Origin: Rhizobacter sp.
Lineage (GTDB): Bacteria; Pseudomonadota; Gammaproteobacteria; Burkholderiales; Burkholderiaceae_C
Direction of reading: 5' to 3'
DNA: 42,643 nucleotides
Assembly: GCA_017986065.1 (NCBI GenBank)
Contig: JAGNWJ010000001.1
Span: 13,404 to 56,046 of the forward strand
The notes beneath the pieces were generated by a model. It did not search any database. It saw nothing but the letters and a program-made list of their open reading frames with translations, and was not told where the DNA came from. Every line of letters begins with the position of its first letter. The stretch's first letter is position 1. Of this stretch, positions 26,449 through 35,199 are shown in pieces. The position numbers and the translations under genes are program-made.

Positions 26449-27441
26449 ATGCCGCTCTCGAAGAACGCCACCTTCCGTCAGCTCGCGACCTTCCACACCG
26501 TCGCGCGGCTCAACAGCGTGTCGCTCGCAGCCGACGAGCTGCACCTGACGCAGCCTGCGGTGTCGATCCAGATCGGCATCCTCGAAGAGTCCGCGGGAAC
26601 GCCATTGCTGATGCGTACCGGCAGGGGAATCCGACCGACGGCCGCGGGCGAGTTGCTGGCCAAGTACGCGGGCCGCATCCTGGAGCTGTGGCGCGAGGCG
26701 GGCGAGGAGATGGCAACGCTGCGAGGCGTCTTCTCGGGCACGCTGCGCGTCGGCGCGGTGACCACCGCCGAATACCTGCTGCCGCCGCTGCTGGTCGCCT
26801 TCGCCAACGACAACCCGAAGATCAAGTTCAACCTTCAGGTCGGCAACCGCGACGAGATCGTTCGCATGCTGGCCGGCCACGAGATCGACCTGGCGATCAT
26901 GGGTCGGCCGCCCGCCGAGTTGAAGACCACCTCGCTGGTGTTCGCCAAGCACCCGATGGGGTTCCTCGCGGCACCGAACCATCCGCTGATGTCACACCAG
27001 GGGCTGAGCCTCTCCGACCTGGGGAAGGAGCGCATCCTGGTGCGAGAGCGCGGCTCCGGAACCCGCACCACGGTCGAACGCATCTTCAAGGATGCCGACC
27101 TGCAGTTGCGCATCGGCTCGGAGATGTCGAGCAATGAAGCGATCAAGCAGATGTGTGCCGCCGGATTCGGCGTGGCCTTCCTGTCGATGCACACCTGCGT
27201 GCTCGAACGTCAGGGCGGTGTGCTGCAGCTCTTGCCGATGCCGGGCAATCCCATCGAGCGCGACTGGTGCGTGATGCACCTCAGTTCACAGCAGCTGCCG
27301 CAAGTCGCACTCGCGTTCAAGGAGTTCCTGCGCGATCACGGGCAGGAGCGCATCTCGGCACAGCTGGCGATGCCGAAGGTCAAGCCTCAGGGCGCGGCTG
27401 CGACACGGCAGGTTCGCAAGACATCGAGCGCCGGTTCATAG
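26449..27441 (+). CDS. cbbR: CbbR, LysR-type regulator of the cbb operon
   Basis: A 330-aa LysR regulator divergent from cbbL. The HTH is FRQLATFHTVARLNSVSLAADELHLTQPAVSIQI (about 10-43). The C-terminal effector domain has the CbbR-like VGAVTTAEYLLPPLLVAF and GNRDEIVRMLAGHEIDLAIMGRPP. CbbR senses metabolites such as RuBP, PEP or NADPH and activates cbb transcription. GGAG at 26438-26441 supports the ATG at 26449. The last 55 nt overlap the 3' end of the convergent phosphoethanolamine transferase gene. Confidence 0.93.
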   Translation: MPLSKNATFRQLATFHTVARLNSVSLAADELHLTQPAVSIQIGILEESAGTPLLMRTGRGIRPTAAGELLAKYAGRILELWREAGEEMATLRGVFSGTLRVGAVTTAEYLLPPLLVAFANDNPKIKFNLQVGNRDEIVRMLAGHEIDLAIMGRPPAELKTTSLVFAKHPMGFLAAPNHPLMSHQGLSLSDLGKERILVRERGSGTRTTVERIFKDADLQLRIGSEMSSNEAIKQMCAAGFGVAFLSMHTCVLERQGGVLQLLPMPGNPIERDWCVMHLSSQQLPQVALAFKEFLRDHGQERISAQLAMPKVKPQGAAATRQVRKTSSAGS

Positions 27442-29075
27442 GTCCTTGTCTGCACATCGAGCATGCCAAGCACAGTGTGGAACAGGTCGTCGTGCGACGC
27501 ATGCTGCGCCGCGCGGGAGCGCAGGCAACCCTGGTCGATGCCGCGGCTGCTGGCGTAGCTGTCGGAAAGCCACATCACCATCGGCACGTGCGTCTGCTCC
27601 TTCGGAGCGATCGCGTAGGGCATGCCGTGAAGGAAGAGGTTGTTCTCGCCCAGCGACTCGCCGTGATCGGACACGTAGAGCATCGCGGTGTCATAGCGCT
27701 CGCTCTGGGATTTCAGGAATCCGATCGTCTTCGCGAGCACGTGGTCGGTGTAGAGGACGGAGTTGTCGTAGCTGTTGACCACCTGCTGCTTGGTGCATTT
27801 GCGCAGCTCGCTGGTGTCACAGGTCGGCTTGAATGGCTGGAAGGCCGCCGGTGATCGCCGGTGATACGCCGGCCCGTGGCTGCCCATCTGGTGCAACACG
27901 ATCACCCGGCTGCCCTGGTCGTCGGCCACCTGGGCATCCAGACCCTGCAGCAGGATCTCGTCGAGGCACTCGTGACCGTCGCACAGTTTCGCATCGGTCG
28001 ACTTGGCCATGTTCTGGGATGACAGCCCCGCGCAGATGCCCTTGCAACCCGATTGGTTGTCGCGCCACTCGACTTCGAAGCCGGCGTGCCTCAGCACGTG
28101 CGGCAGCGACTCCTCGCCACGAATGCGAGCCTCGTCGTAGTCGCGCCGGCCGATGTGCGAGAACATGCAGGGCAGCGAGGTCTCGGTGTTGGTGCCGCAC
28201 GAGGTGACGTCGGTGAAGTTGAAGACGCCGAGTTGCGCCAGTTCCGGGGTGGTCTGGCGTGCGTAGCCGTTGAGCCCCCAGTTGGCGGCGCGAGCGGTTT
28301 CGCCGACCACCACGATGAACAGCAGCGGCTTGCTGTACTGCGACCAGGCCGGCCCTCGGGCTGCATCGAGCCCGATCTGCGTCAGCGGCCGCGCTGCGCC
28401 GACCGCGTCGGCTGTGGCGACCCGGGTGAGCGAATAGACATAGTTCGCCGGCGTCGCCAGATAGCGAAGGGCCTTCTGTTCGCGCATCAGGGACGACAGG
28501 TCCTGAGCGACCGTCAGCAAGGCGGCCACACCGATCAGCAGACCACCTGCGACCGCGCCGGCTCGCCACAGCGCCGCCGACCGCCAGGGTCGGTCGCTGA
28601 TGCGGATGCGCCACAGCAGCCAGATCGGCAGCACGGCCTGCAGCGTCAGGTGAGGCAGCATGTCCCAGGCCAGCAGATCACGCGCCTCGGCGGTGTCGGT
28701 ATGCAGCAGGTTGCGCAGCATCGTCGGGTCGAGGAAGACCGCGTACCGACCCATGAAATACGACGCTGCCGCGGTACCCAGCAGCAGCACCGTCAGCAAC
28801 GGGCGCACGGTTCGACGAGTCGACACCAGACTCAGAACCACGAAGTGGATCACCAGCAACAACAGGAACGCGCAGGCCCCGAAGAGCCAGGAGCCGGGGT
28901 CGTCGAGGCGGCGACCCGCCATGGCGGCGGACCAGAACGGCTGGTTGCTGACCAGCGCGAAGAACAGGCTTGCCATCAGCACCACGGCTTCGGTGGGCAA
29001 TGCCCACGTCAGACGCGCCGGACCGCGGCGCCGGGGTTCGGTCGCATCGGCGGACAGCGGCTGGCTCAGTGGCAT
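27387..29075 (-). CDS. eptA: Lipid A phosphoethanolamine transferase, EptA/MCR-like
   Basis: Inner-membrane enzyme that moves phosphoethanolamine to lipid A and lowers surface charge. The 562-aa length is right. Five N-terminal membrane helices lie within about residues 28-190 and are followed by a periplasmic sulfatase-fold domain. Zinc and catalytic motifs are VVGETARAANWGLNGY, nucleophile T297 in SCGTNTETSLPCMFS, HQMGSHGPAYHRR and YVSDHGESLGE with a later His in FLHGMPYAIAP. It may confer resistance to cationic peptides. No regulator lies beside it. The 3' end overlaps cbbR. Confidence 0.9.
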   Translation of the reverse strand: MPLSQPLSADATEPRRRGPARLTWALPTEAVVLMASLFFALVSNQPFWSAAMAGRRLDDPGSWLFGACAFLLLLVIHFVVLSLVSTRRTVRPLLTVLLLGTAAASYFMGRYAVFLDPTMLRNLLHTDTAEARDLLAWDMLPHLTLQAVLPIWLLWRIRISDRPWRSAALWRAGAVAGGLLIGVAALLTVAQDLSSLMREQKALRYLATPANYVYSLTRVATADAVGAARPLTQIGLDAARGPAWSQYSKPLLFIVVVGETARAANWGLNGYARQTTPELAQLGVFNFTDVTSCGTNTETSLPCMFSHIGRRDYDEARIRGEESLPHVLRHAGFEVEWRDNQSGCKGICAGLSSQNMAKSTDAKLCDGHECLDEILLQGLDAQVADDQGSRVIVLHQMGSHGPAYHRRSPAAFQPFKPTCDTSELRKCTKQQVVNSYDNSVLYTDHVLAKTIGFLKSQSERYDTAMLYVSDHGESLGENNLFLHGMPYAIAPKEQTHVPMVMWLSDSYASSRGIDQGCLRSRAAQHASHDDLFHTVLGMLDVQTRTYEPALDVLRTCRVAAAP

Positions 29076-29164
29076 GGGCGGGGTCTTCTCGGAAACGGCG
29101 TGCGCCTGCAGAAGAGCCGGCGCGTGCGGGCCAGCTTAGAACCTGCGCCTTAATGCCGCGTGAA

Positions 29165-29185
29165 GGCTGCGCTGGACGCGCAGCC
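29165..29185 (-). terminator. Hairpin after glutaryl-CoA dehydrogenase gene
   Basis: GGCTGCGC and GCGCAGCC pair over 8 bp with a 5-nt loop, 24 nt beyond the gcdH stop. In the - direction it is followed by TTCAC, so termination is plausible but without a clear U-tract. Confidence 0.5.
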
Positions 29186-29209
29186 CTCCGCGCATGTCGA
29201 AGAACCGGA

Positions 29210-30400
29210 TCAGTTCGCGAAGGCGGCGATCCCGGTCATCGCGCGGCCGAGGATCAATGCATGGATGTCGTGCGTTCCCTCGTAGGTGTTGACCACCTCC
29301 AGGTTGACGAGGTGGCGGGCGATGCCGTATTCGTCGCTGATGCCGTTGCCGCCCAGCATGTCGCGCGCCATCCGGGCGATGTCCAGTGCCTTGCCGCACG
29401 AATTGCGCTTGAGCATCGAAGTGATCTCCGGCGCGGCGCTGCCGTCGTCCTTCATGCGACCCAGGCGCAGACAGGCCTGCAGGCCGAGTGCGATCTCCGT
29501 CTGCATGTCGGCGAGCTTCTTCTGGATCAGCTGATTCGCGGCCAGCGGACGGCCGAACTGCTGCCGGTCCAGCACGTACTGGCGCGCCCGCAGCCAGCAA
29601 TCCTCGGCTGCACCGAGGGCCCCCCAGGCGATGCCGTAGCGCGCGCTGTTGAGGCAGGTGAAAGGCCCCTTGAGTCCGCGCACGTCGGGCAGCGCGTTCT
29701 CCGCGGGGCAGAAGACCTCGTCCATCACGATCTGGCCGGTGACACTGGTGCGCAGCCCCACCTTGCCGTGCAATGCAGGGGCGCTCAGCCCGGGCCAGCC
29801 CTTCTCGAGGATGAACCCGCGGATCGCGCCCGCATCGTCCTTCGCCCAGACCACGAACACGTCGGCGATCGGGCTGTTGGTGATCCAGGTCTTGGTGCCG
29901 CTCAGACGCCACCCTCCGGCCACCGGGCGGGCGCGAGTCAGCATGCCGCCCGGGTCGGAACCGTGGTCCGGCTCGGTCAGGCCGAAGCTGCCGATCGCCT
30001 GCCCCGCCGCCAGCTTTGGCAGGTACTGCTGCCTCTGCGCCTCGCTGCCGAAGACATGGATCGGCAGCATCACCAATGAACTCTGCACGCTCATCATCGA
30101 CCGGTAGCCCGAGTCGATGCGCTCGACTTCACGAGCCACCAGCCCGTAACAGACGTGGTTCATGCCCGCGCCTCCGTATTCGGGCGGGATCACGATGCCC
30201 AGCAGCCCGAGCTCACCCATTTCCCGGAAGATCGCGACATCGGTGGTCTCGTGGCGGAAGGCCTCGAGCACCCGCGGCGCCAGTCGGTCACGGCAGAAGG
30301 CGGCAGCGGCCTCGCGCACCTGGCGTTCGTCGGCTGCAAGCTGCGAATCAAGCAGCAAGGGGTCTTCCCACTGGAAACGGGCGTTAGTGTGGTCGGTCAT
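29210..30400 (-). CDS. gcdH: Glutaryl-CoA dehydrogenase
   Basis: FAD enzyme that oxidises and decarboxylates glutaryl-CoA to crotonyl-CoA in lysine, tryptophan and benzoate catabolism. The 396-aa acyl-CoA dehydrogenase has [45 protein letters not shown], the GCDH-like stretch [20 protein letters not shown] and [17 protein letters not shown]. The catalytic Glu sits in [20 protein letters not shown]. No acyl-CoA transferase or regulator is adjacent. Confidence 0.92.
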   Translation of the reverse strand: MTDHTNARFQWEDPLLLDSQLAADERQVREAAAAFCRDRLAPRVLEAFRHETTDVAIFREMGELGLLGIVIPPEYGGAGMNHVCYGLVAREVERIDSGYRSMMSVQSSLVMLPIHVFGSEAQRQQYLPKLAAGQAIGSFGLTEPDHGSDPGGMLTRARPVAGGWRLSGTKTWITNSPIADVFVVWAKDDAGAIRGFILEKGWPGLSAPALHGKVGLRTSVTGQIVMDEVFCPAENALPDVRGLKGPFTCLNSARYGIAWGALGAAEDCWLRARQYVLDRQQFGRPLAANQLIQKKLADMQTEIALGLQACLRLGRMKDDGSAAPEITSMLKRNSCGKALDIARMARDMLGGNGISDEYGIARHLVNLEVVNTYEGTHDIHALILGRAMTGIAAFAN

Positions 30401-30542
30401 GGCGGAATTCCGTTTGGCATCAGACGGCAGGGGTCGTCTCCAGCCTGACGGATCATGCCCCCGAAAAACTCATTTGCATCTGCGCAGGCAGCGGGCCCGC
30501 GGCGTGGAAAATAGACCCTTTTGTCGACTTGCCGGCCCACCC

Positions 30543-31316
30543 ATGAGTGCATTCAACGAAGAGCGCGTTCTGAGCGTCCATCACTGGACCGACCGCCTGT
30601 TCAGCTTCACCACCACCCGCGACCCGAGCCTGCGGTTCAGCAATGGCCATTTCACGATGATCGGCCTGCGCGTCGATGGCAAGCCGCTGCTGCGTGCCTA
30701 CAGCATCGTCAGCCCGAACCACGACGAGCACCTCGAGTTCCTGAGCATCAAGGTGCCGGACGGCCCGCTGACTTCGCGGCTGCAGCACATCCAGGTCGGC
30801 GACTCGATCATCGTGGGCAAGAAGCCCACCGGCACGCTGCTGATCGACTACCTGCTCCCGGGCAAGCGTCTGTACCTGATCGGCACCGGCACCGGCGTGG
30901 CTCCGTTCCTCAGCATCATCCGCGACCCCGACACCTACGAGCGCTTCGAGAAGGTCATCCTGATCCACGGCGTGCGCGAAGTGAAGGAACTGGCCTATCA
31001 CCAGTACCTGACCGAGGAACTGCCGGCACACGAGTTCCTGGGCGAGATGGTGACCAGCCAGTTGCTGTACTACCCGACGGTGACCCGCGAGCCCTTCGTC
31101 CACCAGGGCCGCGTCACGACCCTGCTCGACAACGGAAAGCTGGCCGCCGACCTCGGCCTGCCCGCGCTCGATCCGGAGCACGACCGGGTGATGATCTGCG
31201 GCAGCCCCGAGATGCTGCGCGATCTGAAGGCGATGATGGAAGCGCGGCACTTCAAGGAAGGCAACACCTCGAAGCCCGGGGACTACGTCATCGAACGGGC
31301 CTTCGTGGAGCAGTGA
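30543..31316 (+). CDS. fpr: Ferredoxin-NADP reductase
   Basis: FAD flavoprotein exchanging electrons between NADP(H) and ferredoxin or flavodoxin. The 257-aa length is that of bacterial subclass I FPR. The FAD motif is RAYSIVSP, the NADP nucleotide motif is GTGTGVAPFLSIIRDP, and CGSPEMLRDL is the conserved NADP-binding loop. The C-terminus ends FVEQ with no extension. The ATG at 30543 begins the conserved N-terminus; the frame is open upstream but antisense to gcdH. Confidence 0.94.
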   Translation: MSAFNEERVLSVHHWTDRLFSFTTTRDPSLRFSNGHFTMIGLRVDGKPLLRAYSIVSPNHDEHLEFLSIKVPDGPLTSRLQHIQVGDSIIVGKKPTGTLLIDYLLPGKRLYLIGTGTGVAPFLSIIRDPDTYERFEKVILIHGVREVKELAYHQYLTEELPAHEFLGEMVTSQLLYYPTVTREPFVHQGRVTTLLDNGKLAADLGLPALDPEHDRVMICGSPEMLRDLKAMMEARHFKEGNTSKPGDYVIERAFVEQ

Positions 31317-31335
31317 AGGCCGCTTGACGCCTCGA

Positions 31336-32079
31336 TCACCAGGGCAGACGTTCACCCTGGTGGTTGAAGAATCCGCCAGAGTCCTCGGCGGTCAGGTCAT
31401 CCATCACCGCCAGCAGACGCTGCGCGGCCAGATCGGGCGCCTGGACCTGCAGCCCCGACTTCGCGAACGGCGACGACAGCGGGGTGGCCACGGTGCCCGG
31501 ATGCAGCGCCACGCAGATCGCCTCAGGCTGTCGACGCGAAAGCTCGATGGCGGCAGTACGCACCAGCTGATTGAGCGCGGCCTTCGAAGCGCGGTAGCTG
31601 TACCAGCCTCCGAGGTGGTTGTCTCCGATGCTGCCGACCTTCGCCGACAGCGTGGCAAACACGGACCGTCCCGAGCGCGGCAGCAACGGCAGGAAATGCT
31701 TCATCAGCAGTGCCGGCCCGATCGCGTTGATGGCGAACGCGTGGGCCATGTGCGCCGCATCGATCTGCCGCAGGGACTTCTCGGGTTCGAAGCCCCGGCC
31801 GTGCAGGAAGCCGGTCGCATCGATCACCAGACGCAGTATCGAGCCCTGCTGGAGTCGCTCGGCCACCTGCGTTGCCGCCGATTCGATGCTGGATTCATCG
31901 GTGATGTCGATCGCCATGTCGACGGTGCCGCCGCGACCGCCTGCCAGCACCTGGGCATATCGCGCGCTGCCTCGCAGGCGATCACGAAGTGCCGCACCAA
32001 GACCGCCCCGCGCTCCGAACACCAGCGCCAGGTCGCCAGGATCGCCGGCGCGCTCAGGCGATGCCGGGCTTTCGATCAA
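31336..32079 (-). CDS. Short-chain dehydrogenase/reductase
   Basis: A 247-aa SDR. The Rossmann glycine motif is LALVFGARGGLGAAL, the NAG-like segment is AINAIGPALLMKHFLPLL, the catalytic Ser is near ATLSAKVGS and the YxxxK is Y-S-Y-R-A-S-K. It ends with the typical HPGTVATPLSSPF. It resembles C-factor (CsgA) type SDRs; the substrate is unknown. A TTG start at 32079 is proposed because it overlaps the stop of the upstream small gene (TTGA) and places the Rossmann motif at the expected distance. An in-frame ATG at 32142 would overlap that gene by about 67 nt. Confidence 0.75.
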   Translation of the reverse strand: MIESPASPERAGDPGDLALVFGARGGLGAALRDRLRGSARYAQVLAGGRGGTVDMAIDITDESSIESAATQVAERLQQGSILRLVIDATGFLHGRGFEPEKSLRQIDAAHMAHAFAINAIGPALLMKHFLPLLPRSGRSVFATLSAKVGSIGDNHLGGWYSYRASKAALNQLVRTAAIELSRRQPEAICVALHPGTVATPLSSPFAKSGLQVQAPDLAAQRLLAVMDDLTAEDSGGFFNHQGERLPW

Positions 32080-32354
32080 GTGGGCGCAGACCCCGACGCC
32101 GCGGCTGCAGCGGCCGCACTGGCAGCGACGCAGGCGTTGCACTTGCCCAGGCCGGGCATGCGCAGGTCCGGCTTGCCATCACCGGTCTTGAAATTGGCGT
32201 GGCAACGCCGGCACACGTACATCTTCGAGCTCGACATCATGGTTCGGGCGCCGGGCTCCGCAGCGGGACGGGAGGCGGAATACTCGGCCTGTGTCTGTCG
32301 CAGTTTCTGTGCGCCGTCGACGGGTGGGCTTGTTTTGGAGTTGCGTGTGGCCAT
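32076..32354 (-). CDS. Small CxxC...CxxC protein of unknown function
   Basis: A 92-aa protein with a basic, disordered-looking N-terminus and a putative zinc site: YVCRRCHANF then GKCNAC about 23 residues on. An Ala-rich tail follows. Other cysteine-poor regions make a zinc ribbon the simplest reading. It overlaps the TTG start of the SDR by 4 nt and is likely co-translated with it. It is divergent from the acyltransferase gene. Family not recognised. Confidence 0.55.
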   Translation of the reverse strand: MATRNSKTSPPVDGAQKLRQTQAEYSASRPAAEPGARTMMSSSKMYVCRRCHANFKTGDGKPDLRMPGLGKCNACVAASAAAAAAASGSAPT

Positions 32355-32525
32355 GGCAAGCTGACAAGTCTCGTTGAACGGGGTCGACTCGGGCGTCGTC
32401 GACGGGGTGCTGATTGTCCCTGCAATCGCCGCCTTTCGTCTTTCCCCGCGAAGAGGGAAGCGTTTGAGCTATCCAACTGATAGCGGCTGTTAGCATTAAA
32501 TGATGACTAACTTGGGGGTTCGGTA

Positions 32526-33668
32526 ATGGCGCCCTCTGTTGCGGCACAGTCCCGAGATCAACGATCCTTCCCAGCAATCGACATACTGCGCGGTTTCGCA
32601 GCTTTGCTGGTGCTGATGTACCACGTGCTGCTCTTCGGTAACTGGCACAATTCGGTCAATGGCGGACTCTGGGTGATCTGGGGCCGCGGGTTCGCCGGAG
32701 TGGATCTGTTTCTAGTAATCAGCGGCTTCGTCATCGCCCGAACTGCATTGCAGGGTCATGCGACGCAGGGCAATAAGTTTCGCGCAAGCTTCGCGAGCCG
32801 GCGATTTTGGCGCATCGCACCGCTTTACTACCTGACACTCCTGGTGTTCGTTGTGCTCATTCAGCCTGGGCTGATGCTGGTGCCTTGGCGTGTGCTTGCC
32901 GCCCATGTTGCCAGCCATTTGTTCTTCGTACACAACTTGTACTCTGGAACCCACGGCTCAATCAACGGGGTGAGCTGGTCGGTGGGGCTAGAGATGCAGT
33001 TCTATCTGCTGATGCTACTTGTAACTCCTTGGCTCGCGCGAACCAACGCTTGGCGGACGCTGCTGGTAGTCGCTGTGTTTGCTCTAGGCTACCGCTACCT
33101 CACCACGTTAATCTGGCCACCGGGGAAGGCAGCTCCGATCGTGCAGTTCATTTACGTAAGCCAGTTGCCCGGTGTGATAGATCAGTTTGCCTGCGGCATA
33201 TTGCTGGCTTTGACTCTGCACCGTGAACAGGGCATGCTGCTGCGCCACCTAAAGGTGGGCTGGATCAACTTCACTGCCTGGACAGTAATCGCGCTTCCGT
33301 TCCTAGTGTTAGCTATTTTCCTCGAGCGGAATTTTCGCTACTGGGAATTGACGCCGATGATCCTGGGCTGGCGGGTACTAGCTACCCTGGGATTCACCGC
33401 CCTGCTCGCGGCCGCGCTGGTCTTCCCCTCGGGGGCGCTTTCGTTGTTCGCACCTTTGCGCTACTTCGGGCAGATCAGCTATGGCATCTATCTCTGGCAC
33501 ATGCCAGTTATCGTAGCGCTGAACAGCCGGTTGCCCGACCTCGGCGGTTACCACTTCCTAGGATGTGTGCTGGCCGGAAGTGTGGCACTGGCGACATTCA
33601 CCTGGCATGCATTCGAGCGGCCATGCATTGAGCGTGGTGGCTTGACCCGTAAGCGGACAGCCGGCTGA
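32526..33668 (+). CDS. Membrane acyltransferase 3 (OafA/YrhL type)
   Basis: A 380-aa multi-helix inner-membrane protein that O-acylates surface glycans. The family opening IDILRGFAALLVLMYHVLLFG holds the R and H active-site pair, and DLFLVISGFVIARTAL and RRFWRIAPLYYLTLL follow. About ten membrane segments run to the C-terminus, ending FGQISYGIYLWHMPVIVAL and a short basic tail. The SGNH esterase domain of longer relatives is absent. Codon use differs from its neighbours, with CTA, GTA and TTA codons that are rare elsewhere in the window, suggesting recent acquisition. GGGGG lies about 8 nt before the ATG. Confidence 0.9.
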   Translation: MAPSVAAQSRDQRSFPAIDILRGFAALLVLMYHVLLFGNWHNSVNGGLWVIWGRGFAGVDLFLVISGFVIARTALQGHATQGNKFRASFASRRFWRIAPLYYLTLLVFVVLIQPGLMLVPWRVLAAHVASHLFFVHNLYSGTHGSINGVSWSVGLEMQFYLLMLLVTPWLARTNAWRTLLVVAVFALGYRYLTTLIWPPGKAAPIVQFIYVSQLPGVIDQFACGILLALTLHREQGMLLRHLKVGWINFTAWTVIALPFLVLAIFLERNFRYWELTPMILGWRVLATLGFTALLAAALVFPSGALSLFAPLRYFGQISYGIYLWHMPVIVALNSRLPDLGGYHFLGCVLAGSVALATFTWHAFERPCIERGGLTRKRTAG

Positions 33669-34077
33669 TTTCGATCGGGCTCTCTGCGACGCGAGCAATT
33701 CGCGCATTACGTGTCCACCTCCAGCGGATCGAGGCGGATCGCATTACTGGATTCATGCTTGACGCTCTTCGTCAACGAAAACTCGACACCGGTCAAAACA
33801 GCGTCGAGGTGATTACGCAGACTCGCAACTCGTCGGTCGATCCCCGGCATTCCGTAGCGACCAGCCGCCCCGGCTGGGTAGCACGCCGCTGTTCAGCCGC
33901 ATGGTGCGGCGGGTCGAAGACACCCGTGCCGTAGCCGCCGCTGTAGCGGCAGCCGCTTGTCGTCGAGGAGCGGCGGTCTACGACGAGGCGCTCGGGTTGA
34001 CCGAATCCTGATCGCCTTGGCAAATGCACTTACATCCCAATTTGGTGCGCGAGAGGCACAAAGTCGTAGATGCGCCG
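33669..34077. other. Gap without an intact gene between acyltransferase and guanidine operon
   Basis: About 400 nt with no credible complete gene. The only protein-like signal is a decayed frame at 33808-34011, described separately. No T-rich terminator for the acyltransferase gene was seen. The right end leads into the sigma-54-like promoter. Confidence 0.5.
33808..34011 (+). pseudogene. Possible decayed IS1380-family transposase fragment
   Basis: One frame without an initiator reads as a fragment similar to the N-terminal part of IS1380 transposases. The order L-x-S-x-P-x-x-S-R followed by D-T-R (RLGSTPLFSR then EDTRAV) parallels the CSQPTISRLEN...DTR block of that family, with SPAF upstream like DPAF. 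It ends at a TGA. No inverted repeats or downstream DDE region were found. The match is by eye and short. Confidence 0.28.
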
Positions 34078-34092
34078 TGGCATGCGGCTTGC
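34078..34092 (+). promoter_or_regulatory. Sigma-54 type promoter of the guanidine operon
   Basis: TGGCATGCGGCTTGC matches the -24/-12 consensus TGGCACGN4TTGC at every fixed position but one (T for C). GG and GC have the correct spacing. Transcription would begin about 34104, some 40 nt before the riboswitch core. An NtrC-like half site (TTGGTGCG) lies about 25 nt upstream. This would place guanidine use under nitrogen control. Confidence 0.55.
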
Positions 34093-34139
34093 GTGGCTCG
34101 TGGTGAGTGGCGAGCGTCTGTGTGCAATCGCTGAATGAG

Positions 34140-34250
34140 CAAGACAGCTAGGGTTCCGTGCCCGGTGGTGCGTCGGGTGGACTGGTCCGAGAGCGGTCGA
34201 CCGCAGAGGTTTGCGGTTCCACGGAGGGATAAAAGCCCGGGAGGAAGCGG
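34140..34250 (+). ncRNA. Guanidine-I riboswitch (ykkC type)
   Basis: All hallmark blocks of the ykkC/guanidine-I aptamer occur in order: CTAGGGTTCCG (34148-34158), ACTGGTCCGAGAG (34181-34193) and GGGATAAAAGCCCGGGAG (34225-34242). Between the second and third, GGTCGACC and GCAGAGGTTTGC give the variable hairpins. It lies 65 nt before the ABC permease gene and should switch the operon on when guanidinium binds. This fixes guanidine, not urea, as the likely substrate of the operon. Confidence 0.93.
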
Positions 34251-34260
34251 TCGTCATTGC

Positions 34261-34276
34261 GGCGACAGCCGTCGCC
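34261..34276 (+). promoter_or_regulatory. Hairpin after the riboswitch, possible expression platform
   Basis: GGCGAC-AGCC-GTCGCC forms a 6-bp stem between the aptamer and the permease start. No U-tract follows, so it may act on translation or with Rho rather than as an intrinsic terminator. Confidence 0.35.
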
Positions 34277-34315
34277 TCTCGTGTGTGTTATCCCCGCCAT
34301 CAGCTGGAGCCCGAG

Positions 34316-35185
34316 ATGTCTGCCACCCTGCCCCCTATTTGTTCCGTGTCCTGCGCGACAGTGCGATCATCAGCAGCGGCGAAGCCACCCCCGACTCCCA
34401 GCATCTGGGCGATTGCGGGGCGGCTTTCCCGAACACAGTACTGGGCTTTTGCAGCTCTCGGGCTGATCCTGCCGTTCGCAGTCTGGGCGCTGCTCTCTGC
34501 ATCGGGCTGGATCGACCCGGTCTTCATGCCGGGGCCGGGTTCCGTGTTCGCGCGGCTCGGGACCTGGCTGATGGAAGACGACCTGATCGCCGACACCGGT
34601 ATCAGCGTCTACCGGGTGCTGGCCGGCTTTGCGCTGTCGGCGGCGTTCGCGCTGCCGATCGGGCTTCTGATCGGCGCCTTCCGCCCTGTCGAGGCCCTGC
34701 TCGAGCCGCTGACCGACTTCATCCGCTACATGCCGGCGGTGGCCTTCATTCCGCTGGTGATGCTCTGGTTCGGCATCGAGGAAAGCGCCAAGATCGCGAT
34801 CATCTTCATCGGCACTTTCTTCCAGATGGTGCTGATGGTGGCCGAGAACGTCCGGCTGGTGCCCACGGCGCAGATCGAGGCGGCACAGACGATGGGAGCC
34901 ACGCGCGACGAGATCGTCCGGCTGGTGCTGCTGCAGTCGGCCAAGCCGGCCATCCTGGACACGCTGCGCATCACCATGGGTTGGGCGTGGACCTACCTGG
35001 TGGTGGCCGAGCTGGTGGCCAGCAATTCGGGGCTGGGCTACGCGATATTGAAGGCGCAGCGTTTCCTGAAGACCGACACGATCTTCGGCGGCATCATCCT
35101 GATCGGTGTCATCGGACTGCTGATGGACCAGGCTTTCCGCTGGCTGCACCGCCGGGCGTTCCCGTACATGCACTTCAAGCGCTGA
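34316..35185 (+). CDS. ABC transporter permease, guanidine/urea-carboxylase-associated
   Basis: A 289-aa inner-membrane permease of the SsuC/TauC class with about six helices. The conserved cytoplasmic EAA loop is EAAQTMGATRDEIVRLVLLQSAKPAILDTLR. The N-terminal residues 1-45 are hydrophilic. The ATG at 34316 has GGAG 8 nt upstream; longer frames run back into the riboswitch. Homologues precede the ATPase in urea-carboxylase clusters and probably import guanidine or a related compound. The solute-binding protein that normally lies just upstream is absent here. Confidence 0.88.
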   Translation: MSATLPPICSVSCATVRSSAAAKPPPTPSIWAIAGRLSRTQYWAFAALGLILPFAVWALLSASGWIDPVFMPGPGSVFARLGTWLMEDDLIADTGISVYRVLAGFALSAAFALPIGLLIGAFRPVEALLEPLTDFIRYMPAVAFIPLVMLWFGIEESAKIAIIFIGTFFQMVLMVAENVRLVPTAQIEAAQTMGATRDEIVRLVLLQSAKPAILDTLRITMGWAWTYLVVAELVASNSGLGYAILKAQRFLKTDTIFGGIILIGVIGLLMDQAFRWLHRRAFPYMHFKR

Positions 35186-35199
35186 GCCGGAGTCGCCCC

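Noticed and set aside
34135..35199. Upstream extension of the ATPase frame
   Set aside because: It runs through the riboswitch and the permease in the wrong register; the ATPase domain begins after ATG 35200.
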